From Campylobacter sp. CNRCH_2014_0184h (lineage in GTDB: Bacteria > Campylobacterota > Campylobacteria > Campylobacterales > Campylobacteraceae): a stretch of 44,741 bases of DNA. Where the stretch lies: contig NZ_JAKMTB010000008.1 in assembly GCF_025772985.1 (NCBI RefSeq), positions 1 through 44,741 of the forward strand, written 5' to 3'. Shown here one piece after another: positions 8,592-18,019 of this stretch. The notes beneath the pieces are model-generated. The model saw only the letters and a program-made list of their open reading frames with translations, ran no database searches and had not been told where the DNA came from. The position numbers and the translations under genes were made by a program. Positions within the stretch are counted from its first letter, which is position 1. The number at the start of each line of letters is the position of its first letter.

Positions 8592-9143
8592 ATGTTTTTA
8601 TATCAATATTTTAAAAACCCAAAACAAACAGGTGCGTTTTGCGCAAGCTCTAAAAAATTAAGTAAACTCATAACTTCTCATGTCCAACATGCAAAAAATA
8701 TCGTTGAAATAGGGCCTGGTACAGGAAGTTTTACAAAGTATATCCTCAAACAAAAAAGCCATAATGCAAGTTTTTTTGCCGTAGAAATCAATCCTCAAAT
8801 GGCAAAAAAATTAAAGCAAAAGATAAAAAATATAGATATAGAAGTCAACTCAGCAGAATTTTTACCAAATATGTTAGAAAAAAGAGCGATCAATAGTGTA
8901 GATTTAATTATCTCAGGAATTCCTTGGGCTTTATTAAATTCCAAAGAACAAGATTTATTGCTAAAATCCATTCATGATGCTTTAGAGGAAAATGGTTGTT
9001 TTGCAACATTTGCTTATATACTCCCAACACCAAAAGGGAGAGCTTTTAAGAAAAAACTTTTTGCCACTTTTAGCAAGGTAGAAATTTCACCTATCATTTG
9101 GCAAAATCTTCCCCCTGCTTTTGTTTATTTTTGCACTAAATGA
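8592..9143 (+). CDS. SAM-dependent methyltransferase, phospholipid N-methyltransferase-like
   Basis: A class I methyltransferase of 183 residues. The N-terminus (FKNPKQTGAFCASSKKLSKL) matches the GAxxxSS pattern of bacterial PmtA-like phospholipid methyltransferases. It is followed by the SAM-binding motif VEIGPGTGSFTKYIL, the acidic strand-end FFAVEIN, and ISGIPWALL in place of the NPPY/NLPY of nucleic-acid methylases. Those features favour a lipid rather than an rRNA substrate, though the family is often annotated as rRNA adenine methylase. The stop codon directly abuts the stop codon of convergent guaA (TGATCA), leaving no space for a terminator. Substrate is inference. Confidence 0.72.
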   Translation: MFLYQYFKNPKQTGAFCASSKKLSKLITSHVQHAKNIVEIGPGTGSFTKYILKQKSHNASFFAVEINPQMAKKLKQKIKNIDIEVNSAEFLPNMLEKRAINSVDLIISGIPWALLNSKEQDLLLKSIHDALEENGCFATFAYILPTPKGRAFKKKLFATFSKVEISPIIWQNLPPAFVYFCTK

Positions 9144-10679
9144 TCATTCCCATTCAATCGTTGCTGGTGGCTTGCTAGAAATATCATACACTACGCGATT
9201 GATTCCTTCTACTTCATTAATAATACGACGTGAAATATTTTCTAATAATTCATAAGGTAAATGAGAAAAAGTTGCAGTCATACCATCGCTTGCATTAACA
9301 ACGCGCACACAAACTGCGTTATCATAGGTTCTATTATCACCCATTACACCAACACTTTGCACGTTTAAAAGCACACAAAAAGCTTGCCATGTCTTATCAT
9401 ACCAGCCACTGCTTTTTAATTCTTCAATCAAAATAACATCTGCTTTTCTTAAAAGCTCCAAACTAGGCTCATTTACCTCACCCATTATACGTATAGCAAG
9501 GCCTGGTCCTGGGAAAGGGTGGCGATAAACTACATCTTTACTTAAGCCAAGCTCCATTCCCAAAGCTCTTACCTCATCTTTAAAAATTTCCTTTAATGGC
9601 TCGATGAGTTTTAAATTCATCTTTTCAGGTAAGCCACCTACATTATGATGAGATTTTATAGTCTTACTAGCTCCTACAACCGAACTTTCGATAATATCAG
9701 TATACAAAGTCCCTTGTGCTAGATATTTTACATCTTTATGTTTTTTAGCTTCTTCTTCAAAAACTTCTATGAAAGTATTTCCTATGATTTTTCTCTTTTG
9801 TTCAGGATCTCTTACTCCTGCTAAACGACTTAAGAAAATCTCTCTAGCATCAATACTGATTAAATCAATGCCCAAGGTGTGTCTAAACATATACTCAACT
9901 TGTTCTTTTTCACCACTTCTTAAAAGACCATTATCAACAAAAACAACTACTACTTGATCTTTTATCGCACTTGCCAACAATGCAGCCACCACGCTACTAT
10001 CAACTCCGCCACTTACTGCACAAAGTACTTTATCATTTCCTACTTCTTCTTTGATTTTTTGTGCTTGAGTTTTTGCAAAAGATCCCATATTCCATACACT
10101 ATCACAATTACATGCATACTTAGCAAAATTTTTCAAGATGCTTTTTCCAAATTCACTATGTTGCACTTCAGGGTGAAATTGTAAAGCAAAAAATTTACGC
10201 TTCTCATCTCCAAATACACAAAATGGACTATTTTCGCTAGTCGCTAAAACCTCAAAACCTTGTGGCAAATTCTCAACCTTATCAGAATGGCTCATCCATA
10301 CCGTTTGCTTTTTAGGTAAATTTTTAAACAAATCACTATCATTTTGAATATCTATAGTTGCTTTACCATATTCTTTATGACCTGCTGGGGCAACATTTGC
10401 TCCAAAATGATGCGCCATAAGTTGCATACCATAGCATATTCCTAAAACTGGTGTATTTAAATCAAAAATACCCTTATCACAAAAATAAGCATCATTTGCA
10501 TATACACTAGCTGGCCCACCACTTAAAATAATACCCTTAGGCTCTTTAGCTTTGATCTCATCTAAACTTACATTAAAAGGTAAAATTTCTGCATACACGC
10601 CTTGTTCTCTTAATCTTCTAGCAATGAGTTGTGTATATTGTGAACCAAAGTCCAAAACTAAAATATCTGCTTTTTTCAT
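9144..10679 (-). CDS. guaA: GMP synthase (glutamine-hydrolysing)
   Basis: Converts XMP to GMP using ATP and glutamine. The 511 residues show a class I glutamine amidotransferase domain with nucleophile Cys82 ([15 protein letters not shown]) and the His/Glu of [11 protein letters not shown]. An ATP pyrophosphatase domain with the PP-loop SGGVDSSV follows, then the C-terminal dimerisation domain with [11 protein letters not shown]. Length is close to the usual 525. It lies 9 bases downstream of nhaD on the same strand and meets the methyltransferase gene end to end. No guanine riboswitch is visible in the short gap. Confidence 0.98.
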   Translation of the reverse strand: MKKADILVLDFGSQYTQLIARRLREQGVYAEILPFNVSLDEIKAKEPKGIILSGGPASVYANDAYFCDKGIFDLNTPVLGICYGMQLMAHHFGANVAPAGHKEYGKATIDIQNDSDLFKNLPKKQTVWMSHSDKVENLPQGFEVLATSENSPFCVFGDEKRKFFALQFHPEVQHSEFGKSILKNFAKYACNCDSVWNMGSFAKTQAQKIKEEVGNDKVLCAVSGGVDSSVVAALLASAIKDQVVVVFVDNGLLRSGEKEQVEYMFRHTLGIDLISIDAREIFLSRLAGVRDPEQKRKIIGNTFIEVFEEEAKKHKDVKYLAQGTLYTDIIESSVVGASKTIKSHHNVGGLPEKMNLKLIEPLKEIFKDEVRALGMELGLSKDVVYRHPFPGPGLAIRIMGEVNEPSLELLRKADVILIEELKSSGWYDKTWQAFCVLLNVQSVGVMGDNRTYDNAVCVRVVNASDGMTATFSHLPYELLENISRRIINEVEGINRVVYDISSKPPATIEWE

Positions 10680-10688
10680 CTAACTCCT

Positions 10689-12047
10689 TTACAAATTTAA
10701 CAATTGAAATTGTACATACCAAACTATAATAGATATTATATAACCAACCAAAATCGTCCATGCATATTTTAAATGAGCATTAAAAGTATAAATTCCCTTC
10801 ATTTTGCCCATTACCCCTACTCCAGCAGCTGAACCAAAGCTGATCAAAGACCCCCCTATTCCTGCTGTAAGAGTTACCAAAAGCCATTGAGTATCATCCA
10901 TGTTTGGATTTGCCTTTAATACCGCACTCATAACCGGAACATTATCTACAATAGCAGATAAAAATCCTACTCCTATATTAATACTAGTAGCTCCAAATTT
11001 TGCATAAAGATCAGAAGCATAAGCAAGCCAACCAACAAAATGCAAGGCGCCCACAGCAGATAAAATACCAAAGAAAAATAATAAAGTGTCCATCTCAATA
11101 CGCGTCATATAATGAAAAATATTTAAATCTTTTTTGCCTTGTTTTCTGTTGAAAAAATACATATACAAACTAAGCAATGAAAGGCCAAAAATCATACCCC
11201 ACATTGCAGGTAAATCACAAATACTATGAATAAATACCGCTAAAGCTATAGTTAAAAAACCAAGCACAATAAAAACTTTACCACCTGGTTTAATCTCGAC
11301 TTTTTCTAAATTATCTTTGTGAAAATTTGGCTTAATATTAGGCACATAACGTGATAACAAATAAGCAGTAAGCAACCAACCAATAAAAGAAGCAGGGAAA
11401 AGAGCAAAAAATTCAAAAAACGTGGCTTTTTTTGCTGTCCAAACCATCAAAGTAGTAATATCACCAAAAGGCGACCAAGCTCCACCAGCATTAGCTGCTA
11501 CTACAATATTTATAGCACCTGGAATTAAAAATTCTTTATTATGTTTATCTATAGTTAAAAGCACAGTAGATAAAATCAAAGCAGTTGTAAGATTATCTGC
11601 AATTGGAGAGATAAAAAAAGCTAAAATACCTGTTAGCCAAAATAATTTTCTATAAGTATAACCCTTGCTTACAAGTTTGTATTTTAAAGTTTCAAAAACT
11701 GATCTTTCTATCAAGGCTTCTATAAAAGTCATAGCAGCTATTAAAAAAAACACAATTTGCGCAATTTCTAAAATAAGATGATTTACACTTTCTTCAAGTA
11801 TTTGTGTGTCTAAATCATTCATTACCATATATATACCAATGATAATAAAAGAAAAAGTTCCTATAAATAAAGCAGGCTTAGTTTTATTGATATGATATTT
11901 CTCTTCTGCTGCGATAAAATAATAACCTAATATAAAAATTATTAAAATACCTATACCTAAAACACTAAAAGCTAAATTTAGTTCATGTGTTTGACTAGCC
12001 AACAAAAAACTAACACCAAAACAAAGTAAAAAAAGTATTTTATTCAT
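10689..12047 (-). CDS. nhaD: NhaD-type sodium/proton antiporter
   Basis: A 452-residue inner-membrane protein with about 12 hydrophobic segments. It contains the paired, inverted-repeat motifs expected of NhaD and related ion transporters: ISPIADNLTTALILSTVLL and GAWSPFGDITTLMVW in the first half, and AIVDNVPVMSA and GIGGSLISFGSAAGVGV in the second. NhaD proteins export sodium or lithium in exchange for protons. The start overlaps the stop of the small lipoprotein gene (ATGA), and guaA follows 9 bases later. From memory, C. jejuni does not have this gene between guaA and the uvrC cluster, so its placement may be lineage-specific. Confidence 0.87.
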   Translation of the reverse strand: MNKILFLLCFGVSFLLASQTHELNLAFSVLGIGILIIFILGYYFIAAEEKYHINKTKPALFIGTFSFIIIGIYMVMNDLDTQILEESVNHLILEIAQIVFFLIAAMTFIEALIERSVFETLKYKLVSKGYTYRKLFWLTGILAFFISPIADNLTTALILSTVLLTIDKHNKEFLIPGAINIVVAANAGGAWSPFGDITTLMVWTAKKATFFEFFALFPASFIGWLLTAYLLSRYVPNIKPNFHKDNLEKVEIKPGGKVFIVLGFLTIALAVFIHSICDLPAMWGMIFGLSLLSLYMYFFNRKQGKKDLNIFHYMTRIEMDTLLFFFGILSAVGALHFVGWLAYASDLYAKFGATSINIGVGFLSAIVDNVPVMSAVLKANPNMDDTQWLLVTLTAGIGGSLISFGSAAGVGVMGKMKGIYTFNAHLKYAWTILVGYIISIIVWYVQFQLLNL

Positions 12048-12235
12048 ATTTCACTCTCCAAAGATTGGAATTTTTTTATTTCCTTTACACTGCCATTATT
12101 ATCTTTTATCTCATAAAATGGAGCATCCTTATAACCACATGCATTTAGAAATATTAATAAAAAAAATGTTAAAATAATTAAATGAAAATTAAAACGAGTC
12201 ATTACATCATCAACGAGCTTGCTGATTTTAAACAT
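12044..12235 (-). CDS. Small lipoprotein, possibly LptM (YifL)-like
   Basis: A 63-residue protein with a hydrophobic signal ending in the lipobox LNAC, so Cys33 would be lipidated. The first mature residues, CGYKDAPFYE, loosely match the CGxKGPLY start of LptM/YifL lipoproteins, which assist LptD maturation in E. coli. The ATG at 12233-12235 has an AAAGG site 7 bases upstream; a second in-frame ATG at 12200-12202 has none, so the longer form is preferred. Its coding region overlaps 54 bases of the divergent gene at 12182. It is coupled to nhaD by an ATGA overlap. The lipoprotein call is good; the LptM link is weak. Confidence 0.6.
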   Translation of the reverse strand: MFKISKLVDDVMTRFNFHLIILTFFLLIFLNACGYKDAPFYEIKDNNGSVKEIKKFQSLESEI

Positions 12236-12634
12236 TATAAACCTTTAAAAATATTTTTTCAATATAAAGAGTTTTTAAATTTATTTAATCACAATCACCA
12301 ACAAATGATTACTAAACTCTTTATAAAAAATAATACTTTGATTATTTTAGTTAAGCACCACATTGCATATATGGAATTAAATCACGATAATACCAAAAAA
12401 ATGATTAAAAGTCTCATAAAAAACTATACTTTAGCTAGGCCAATGAGTAATTTTGCAAAGGTAGAAAACATAAAAATACTCAGTGATCAAAACTTTATTT
12501 CTAAAAACAAAACTTTTAATGAACATAAAAAAGCTCACTTAGAGCTTTCTAATGGAAATTTTAAAAATCATTTTGAAAATCCTATTTTACATAACAAATT
12601 TGAAGAACTGCGAAAGCTTATAAAAAATGCTTGA
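12182..12634 (+). CDS. DUF721 (DciA-like) family candidate protein
   Basis: A basic 150-residue protein. Residues about 25-80 have the helix followed by paired strands (TKLFIKNNTLIILVKHHIAYMEL) and then a helix that recall DUF721/DciA proteins, which in other bacteria help load the replicative helicase. The similarity is general and the assignment tentative. The gene ends 8 bases inside uvrC, so the two are coupled. A GTTAAAAT -10-like element (12168-12175) lies only 6 bases before the ATG, which has no clear ribosome site, so the message may be leaderless. The 5' end overlaps the divergent lipoprotein gene by 54 bases. Confidence 0.6.
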   Translation: MKIKTSHYIINELADFKHYKPLKIFFQYKEFLNLFNHNHQQMITKLFIKNNTLIILVKHHIAYMELNHDNTKKMIKSLIKNYTLARPMSNFAKVENIKILSDQNFISKNKTFNEHKKAHLELSNGNFKNHFENPILHNKFEELRKLIKNA

Positions 12635-14420
12635 AAATGAACTCAAAACCTTACCAAATTTACCTGGTGTATATCAATACTTTGATATTCAAGGTAAGCT
12701 TTTATATGTAGGTAAAGCCAAGAATTTAAAAAACCGTGTTAGAAGTTATTTTAACTTCACTCCAAATCTTTGCCCAAATCCTAATAATAGCTTAAGAATT
12801 CAAAAAATGATTAGCCAAACACATCATCTAGAATTTATCACCACAAAAAGCGAGGCTGATGCTTTAATATTAGAAAATTCTTTCATAAAGCAACTTCATC
12901 CAAAATACAATATACTATTAAGAGATGATAAAACCTACCCTTATATTTACATAGATTTAAACGAAGATTTTCCTAGATTTGAAATTACAAGAAAAATCAT
13001 CAAAAAAAACAAAATAAAATATTTTGGTCCGTTTTTTAAAGGAGCAAAAGAGCTTTTAAATGCTTTGTATTTATCATTTGAACTAAGACAAAAAAAATCT
13101 TGTAAGGAGCTTTGCCTTTTTTATCAAATCAAGCGTTGCAAAGGTCCATGTGAGCAAAAAATTTCTAAACAAGAATATGAAAAAATTATCCAAAAGGCAA
13201 CTCAAGCTCTTTTAAACCCCTTATCTTTGACAAAAAATTTAGAAAATAAAATGTTTGAATATGCAAAAAATGAAAACTATGAAGAAGCAGCTACTATAAG
13301 AGATCAAATCAAAACAATAGAAGATTTAAGTGTAAAAATACAAATAGACCTTGCAAAATTAGAAGATTTTGATGTTTTTGCCATACACAATGAAGCAAAT
13401 ATACTCTCTATGGTGCGTTTTGTTATAAACAATGGCAGGATAATCAGCTCAAACCATAAAGTACTAACTCTAAATCATCAAGATGAATTTGACCTAAATG
13501 CAATATATAAACAATACATATTAGAAAATTATACCCAAGATAGTCCAGTAAATTCAACCCGAATCTATACGCATGAAGAATTTGAAGACATGAACCTTTT
13601 GCAAAATTTACTTAGTGAAAGGTTTTCTAAAAAATTTCATCTTAAAACTCCAAAACTTGGCGAAAAAAAAGCCTTATGTGAACTTGCACTAGAAAATGCA
13701 AAAATAAACATACAAAAGCACTTAAAAAGCGATAATTATTTATTTTTAAAAGAATTAAAAGATTTTTTTAACCTACAAAATTATCCTAATTATATAGAAA
13801 TTTTTGATAATTCTCATATGCAAGGTGAAGCGAATGTCGGTGCTTTGGTGGCTTATAAAGATGGACAATTTGACAAAAGTTCTTATAGACACTACCATTT
13901 ATCCTATAAAAATGATTATGATCAAATGCTTCAAACTCTTAGCAAAAGAGCTTTGTCATTTGATAAAAACCCCCCACCTGATTTATGGTTAATTGATGGA
14001 GGAGATGCTTTATTAAAGCTAGCCAATGATATCATAAAAAGCTCTGGGGCAAATGTAGATATTTTAGCAATTTCCAAAGAGAAAATAGATGCGAAAGCTT
14101 ACAGGGCAAAAGGAAGTGCGAAAGATAAAATTTATACTCAAGAAGGCAAAATTCAACTTTCTACTGATGATAAAAAATTACAATTTTTGCAAAAATTACG
14201 CGATGAGGCACATCGCTTTGCAATTAGTTTTCATCAAAAAACAAAAAGAAAGCAAGATTTGCAAAGTTCTAGATTAATACAACTTGGAATTTCTCAAGGA
14301 TATATTAAAAAATTTTTAGATTATTATGGTAGTTTTGATGAGATTAGCAAAGCTAGTTTTGATGAATTAAAATCACTTTCCAATGCAAAAATAGCTAAAT
14401 TAATCAAGGAAAATTTATGA
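12627..14420 (+). CDS. uvrC: UvrABC excinuclease subunit C
   Basis: Makes both incisions around bulky DNA lesions in nucleotide excision repair. The 597 residues show the GIY-YIG nuclease domain (GVYQYFDIQGKLLYVGKAKN, with Arg37), a cysteine-rich segment (CKELCLFYQIKRCKGPC), the UVR motif that contacts UvrB (EYAKNENYEEAATIRDQI), an RNase H-like nuclease domain (including NSHMQGEANVGALVAY and WLIDGG), and tandem helix-hairpin-helix motifs at the end. The length is usual for the family. The gene overlaps the preceding gene by 8 bases and the following one by 4 (ATGA). Confidence 0.97.
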   Translation: MLENELKTLPNLPGVYQYFDIQGKLLYVGKAKNLKNRVRSYFNFTPNLCPNPNNSLRIQKMISQTHHLEFITTKSEADALILENSFIKQLHPKYNILLRDDKTYPYIYIDLNEDFPRFEITRKIIKKNKIKYFGPFFKGAKELLNALYLSFELRQKKSCKELCLFYQIKRCKGPCEQKISKQEYEKIIQKATQALLNPLSLTKNLENKMFEYAKNENYEEAATIRDQIKTIEDLSVKIQIDLAKLEDFDVFAIHNEANILSMVRFVINNGRIISSNHKVLTLNHQDEFDLNAIYKQYILENYTQDSPVNSTRIYTHEEFEDMNLLQNLLSERFSKKFHLKTPKLGEKKALCELALENAKINIQKHLKSDNYLFLKELKDFFNLQNYPNYIEIFDNSHMQGEANVGALVAYKDGQFDKSSYRHYHLSYKNDYDQMLQTLSKRALSFDKNPPPDLWLIDGGDALLKLANDIIKSSGANVDILAISKEKIDAKAYRAKGSAKDKIYTQEGKIQLSTDDKKLQFLQKLRDEAHRFAISFHQKTKRKQDLQSSRLIQLGISQGYIKKFLDYYGSFDEISKASFDELKSLSNAKIAKLIKENL

Positions 14421-15445
14421 TATTATTTATTAGTGTTTTGACTTTAATTTTATGTTTTTTAAATTATTATTTTTTATATCCTATGGATCAAAAATTATTC
14501 TTCATTTATACTTTTATAAGTATTTTGATTTTTATTATTGCCTGTATTTATATAATCTCAAAAAATCATAAAATCAAAAAAGACAAAACCTTGATTCAAG
14601 AAATAGAAAAATATTTTTCCTTACCAAAATCAAACTCTTTAGAAGAATTAAAAGAAAATTTAAAATTATCGTTTGATTTAATGGGTAAAAAACTGCATGA
14701 GCAAAAAAAGGAAAACCTACATCTAGAACAAAATTATCAATATCTTGTCCACGGCTTGAGCTATCTATATCTAGATAATTCTGCTTATATATTAAAACCT
14801 TTTATCAATGATTATAAACCTAACTTAGAGCATAGACGCTTTAAAAACATACATGCAGGTATTATCAATAATAGCAAAAATGAAAATTTTCTATTGCAGT
14901 CTATTTTGCTTAAAATGGGTATTAGTAGTGAAATTTTATACAAACATAACCAAAAAGATGATAAAAATTATTCTTTTATCATTTCAAAGGAAAAAATAGA
15001 TGATGTTTTAAATTTCACTTTTGAAGAAATTCATATTGAGGAGATTGTTGATTTTTTAAATACTCATTTTACACAAGAGTGTTACATTACAAGAGATTGT
15101 TATAATGTTTTAATTTTTAAATCTTCTTACTTTGAAAATGATCTTATTTTAAACATAACTAATCAATTTTGTCCCCATAATCAAACCATAGATAATTTAA
15201 GTGACTTTAAAAAGGCATTACAATTTAGATTTAAATTAATTTTAGTAGACTATGAGGTTATAAAATTTGACCTAATGTATATTAGTCAAATTTTACAAGA
15301 GTACAAGATAAAAAATCCACAAATTGCAATTTTGCTTTTTTCTAAAAACAGAGTTAAAGATTGTAATTTTGCAAATTTAATCTTAAATGATATTAATAAA
15401 AGTGAATGGCTAGCATTGTTAAAACAATATATCAATCAAGCTTAG
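14417..15445 (+). CDS. Membrane protein with degenerate receiver-like C-terminal domain
   Basis: The 342-residue protein has two N-terminal transmembrane segments (3-21 and 29-48), a charged cytoplasmic linker (50-105), an intermediate region, and a C-terminal stretch (about 231-340) with the order of a CheY-type receiver. VLIFKS resembles strand 1, KLILVDYE strand 3 with Asp278 at the phospho-acceptor position, IAILLFS strand 4 and FANLILN strand 5. The acidic pair after strand 1 and the conserved lysine are not evident, so phosphorylation is doubtful. It is coupled to uvrC by ATGA, and its 3' end overlaps convergent recR by 14 bases. I recall a membrane protein next to uvrC in C. jejuni too. 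Function unknown. Confidence 0.7.
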   Translation: MILFISVLTLILCFLNYYFLYPMDQKLFFIYTFISILIFIIACIYIISKNHKIKKDKTLIQEIEKYFSLPKSNSLEELKENLKLSFDLMGKKLHEQKKENLHLEQNYQYLVHGLSYLYLDNSAYILKPFINDYKPNLEHRRFKNIHAGIINNSKNENFLLQSILLKMGISSEILYKHNQKDDKNYSFIISKEKIDDVLNFTFEEIHIEEIVDFLNTHFTQECYITRDCYNVLIFKSSYFENDLILNITNQFCPHNQTIDNLSDFKKALQFRFKLILVDYEVIKFDLMYISQILQEYKIKNPQIAILLFSKNRVKDCNFANLILNDINKSEWLALLKQYINQA

Positions 15446-16004
15446 TTCTGTGATTTATAGCTTTATGCAAAGATATAAAATCAACATTTTCCAAGCTAAC
15501 ACCACTTGGAATACCTTGAGCTATTTGAGAAAAACTCAAATTTAAATCTTTTAATTTTTCTTCTATGAAAAAAACAATGGCATCAGAATTTAAACCTTGT
15601 GTGAAAGCAAAAAATACTTCTGTGGTTTTATTATGCTCAATCATGCTTCTTAATTTTATAATATTTTCTTCACTTGTATCATCAAGTACAAAATAAAGCC
15701 CATCATAACTTCCACTATCTTCTAAAACCAAAACATCTTTAGAATCTTGAACTATACAAATAATACTATGATTTCTTTCTATATTAGAACAAACTTCGCA
15801 TAATTCATTTTCACTTAAAGCACCACATTGTGTGCATTTTTTTATCATTCTAATTGATTCTTCAATATGATAAGCAAGCTTAGAACCTAATAAGGGATCT
15901 TTTATGCAAACATGATATGCAAGCCTTAAAGCAGACTTTTTCCCTATAGTAGGCAAAGCGGAAAAGGCAGATACTAGCTCGTTAAATTTTTCCAAACCTT
16001 TCAA
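15432..16004 (-). CDS. recR: Recombination mediator RecR
   Basis: RecR acts in recombinational repair by helping load RecA on gapped DNA. The 190 residues show an N-terminal helix-hairpin-helix ([18 protein letters not shown]), a four-cysteine zinc site (Cys57, Cys60, Cys69, Cys72) and a Toprim domain ([26 protein letters not shown]). Length is near the usual 200. It starts one base after the racS stop codon, consistent with a racR–racS–recR operon. Its 3' end overlaps the convergent membrane protein gene by 14 bases. Confidence 0.96.
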   Translation of the reverse strand: MKGLEKFNELVSAFSALPTIGKKSALRLAYHVCIKDPLLGSKLAYHIEESIRMIKKCTQCGALSENELCEVCSNIERNHSIICIVQDSKDVLVLEDSGSYDGLYFVLDDTSEENIIKLRSMIEHNKTTEVFFAFTQGLNSDAIVFFIEEKLKDLNLSFSQIAQGIPSGVSLENVDFISLHKAINHRTKLD

Positions 16005-16005
16005 A

Positions 16006-17238
16006 TTATTTTAACCTTGAAAAAACAATTTTAAAAGTATGATAGCCATCTTCATAGCTGTAGGTTAAATTATAACCGTGAAGATTGCAAATATTATTAA
16101 TAATATAAAGCCCTAGTCCCATTCCCTCTACTTGGGTATTTTGTTCTCTCACAAAAGGTTTTAAATAATAATCAAAAGTTTTTTTAAGCTGCATCCCTTT
16201 ATTTCTAACAATTATATAATCCCCAGAGCATATAATCTCACACGCTTTATCATCTGAATACTTAATAGCATTATCAATTAAATTTTTAAGCATTAAAGAA
16301 AAGAGTTCTAGATCAGCAATTATCATAGTATCTTCTTTATAGGATATTTTTACTTTTTGATAAAAATCATCCCTCATTAAATAATCTTCAGCCTGCTCTA
16401 AAATCAAACTCAAATGATAGGTTTGCAAATTAAGTTGACAATTTCTTGATAAGACTTTTTCGATTTTCCCAAATTCATCAATCAACAATTCCAGTCTTTC
16501 AAAAATCGCTACTAGACGATCTTTTTGCTTTTGATTATCTAACATTTCACAAACTATTCTACCTTTGCCAATAGGTGTTTTAAGCTCATGCATAATCATT
16601 CTTAAAAAAAACTGTCTTGATTTTACAAGCTCTTGAATTTTATTGATAGCATGATCAAATTCAAAAGATATTTCTGAAATTTCATCATTAATCTGAGAGT
16701 ATTCAGATAAAGGTTCAATTTTACCTGCACTAATATTTTTAATTTTCTTTTTTAGAATTTTTAAAGGCATTAAAGATCTTAATACTGAAAAATATAAAAA
16801 TATAATCAAAATCAAACTAAAAAAGAAACTTAATAAAAATAAATATTCTAAACGCGTAGAAGCATTTAATTCATAAAGATGTTTTGCATTCAATCTTTCT
16901 ACATAGAAAAAAATTTGATTATGATAAATAATAGAAGAAAAACTTCCATACAAAGAATTAATCCTAAATACCTTTTCACCTTTTGCAATGATATGTTTTG
17001 CGCTGCGATCATTTTCAACTAATTTAAAAGATTTAGAAAGAAGATACTCATGTATTGAAAAATCTTCTTTTCTTTCTAGATTATATATTATTTTTTCTAC
17101 AATTTCTTTTTGTCTTCCTTGTTCGTTGGTTAAATAAGAATCAATCTGAACCTTTCCTAAAAGCACAAACAAGGCACAAACAAATAAAAAAGCTGTTGCA
17201 AAAAGAACGGTGATTTTAAGATTAATAGTTACTTTCAT
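16006..17238 (-). CDS. racS: RacS sensor histidine kinase
   Basis: Inner-membrane sensor kinase, partner of RacR. The 410 residues show TM1 (about 9-29), a periplasmic sensor region (30-130), TM2 (about 131-152), a HAMP-like linker, a dimerisation/phospho-acceptor motif MHELKTP with His217, an N box [14 protein letters not shown] (Asn323) and a G2 box GMGLGLYI (372-379). Where many kinases have DxG in the G1 box, this one reads VRNKG. The start overlaps racR by ATGA. The gene order racR–racS–recR opposite dnaJ is the known RacRS arrangement in C. jejuni, where the system affects temperature-dependent growth, colonisation and respiratory gene control. Confidence 0.9.
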   Translation of the reverse strand: MKVTINLKITVLFATAFLFVCALFVLLGKVQIDSYLTNEQGRQKEIVEKIIYNLERKEDFSIHEYLLSKSFKLVENDRSAKHIIAKGEKVFRINSLYGSFSSIIYHNQIFFYVERLNAKHLYELNASTRLEYLFLLSFFFSLILIIFLYFSVLRSLMPLKILKKKIKNISAGKIEPLSEYSQINDEISEISFEFDHAINKIQELVKSRQFFLRMIMHELKTPIGKGRIVCEMLDNQKQKDRLVAIFERLELLIDEFGKIEKVLSRNCQLNLQTYHLSLILEQAEDYLMRDDFYQKVKISYKEDTMIIADLELFSLMLKNLIDNAIKYSDDKACEIICSGDYIIVRNKGMQLKKTFDYYLKPFVREQNTQVEGMGLGLYIINNICNLHGYNLTYSYEDGYHTFKIVFSRLK

Positions 17239-17906
17239 CCTATTAATTTATATCCTATTCCTCTAACTGAAAAAATATGTTTTGGCGCTTTTGAACTATC
17301 ACCAATTTTAGTTCTAAGTCTACCAATAATAACATCCAAGCTTTTAGAATCTTTATCTTTTAAGCTTTTGCAATGATACACAAGTTGTTCTCTGCTAACC
17401 GAAAAACCATGTTGTCTTATCATATAGCTTAAAATTTCATACTCAGCAGGAGTTAAAACCAAAACCTCATCATTATAACTTATCTCATGTCTTTTTTCAT
17501 CAATTTTAAATGCCGAATTGATTATTTTCTCGGGAGTTTCATTGGTTCGTTTAGAACGACGAATCAAACTCATAATTCTTGCGTGCATTTCTTTTGGATC
17601 ATATGGTTTTGGCAGATAATCATCTGCACCTATTTGAAGTCCTACAATTTTATCACTCAAATCACTTCTAGCTGAAGAAATAATAATAGGAATACTATAT
17701 TTTTCTCTTATTTCACGACAAACTTCAAGACCATCAAGTCCAGGTAAAGTTAAATCAAGAATTAAACAATCATAGTTTTTTATACCAGCACTCATTCCCA
17801 AATATGGATCTTCATAATTAGTAACTTTTATATTAAACTGGGCCAAATATTCTGCCAAAAACTCTGCAAAATCTGGATCATCTTCGATCATTAAAACATT
17901 AATCAT
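17235..17906 (-). CDS. racR: RacR response regulator (OmpR family)
   Basis: DNA-binding response regulator of 223 residues. The receiver has the acidic pocket (MIEDDPDF), phospho-acceptor Asp51 (LILDLTLPGLDG), the switch Ser in ISSARSD and the Lys of PKPYDP. The C-terminal half is a winged helix of the OmpR/PhoB type (including LTPAEYEILSYMIRQ and VIIGRLRTKIG). Length equals that of RacR. It is preceded by GGGG ribosome-site bases and a GTTATAAT -10 element, and shares a 113-base control region with divergent dnaJ. Confidence 0.92.
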   Translation of the reverse strand: MINVLMIEDDPDFAEFLAEYLAQFNIKVTNYEDPYLGMSAGIKNYDCLILDLTLPGLDGLEVCREIREKYSIPIIISSARSDLSDKIVGLQIGADDYLPKPYDPKEMHARIMSLIRRSKRTNETPEKIINSAFKIDEKRHEISYNDEVLVLTPAEYEILSYMIRQHGFSVSREQLVYHCKSLKDKDSKSLDVIIGRLRTKIGDSSKAPKHIFSVRGIGYKLIG

Positions 17907-17943
17907 CTCTACCCCTTTAGTGAAAATATGTTACGAACTTAAC

Positions 17944-17951
17944 ATTATAAC
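17944..17951 (-). promoter_or_regulatory. -10 promoter element of racR–racS–recR
   Basis: The minus strand reads GTTATAAT, matching the Campylobacter extended -10. The start of transcription would be near 17937, giving a leader of about 30 bases before the racR ATG. Confidence 0.55.
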
Positions 17952-17980
17952 ACATAATTTAACTATTCATTTATTTTTTT

Positions 17981-17988
17981 GCTAAAAT
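17981..17988 (+). promoter_or_regulatory. -10 promoter element of dnaJ
   Basis: GCTAAAAT follows a run of T on the plus strand, the usual Campylobacter sigma-70 promoter layout. The start would be near 17995, about 25 bases before the dnaJ GTG. No HspR or CIRCE-type inverted repeat is evident nearby. Confidence 0.5.
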
Positions 17989-18019
17989 TACAATATTAAT
18001 TTTTCAAGAGAGGAAAAAA

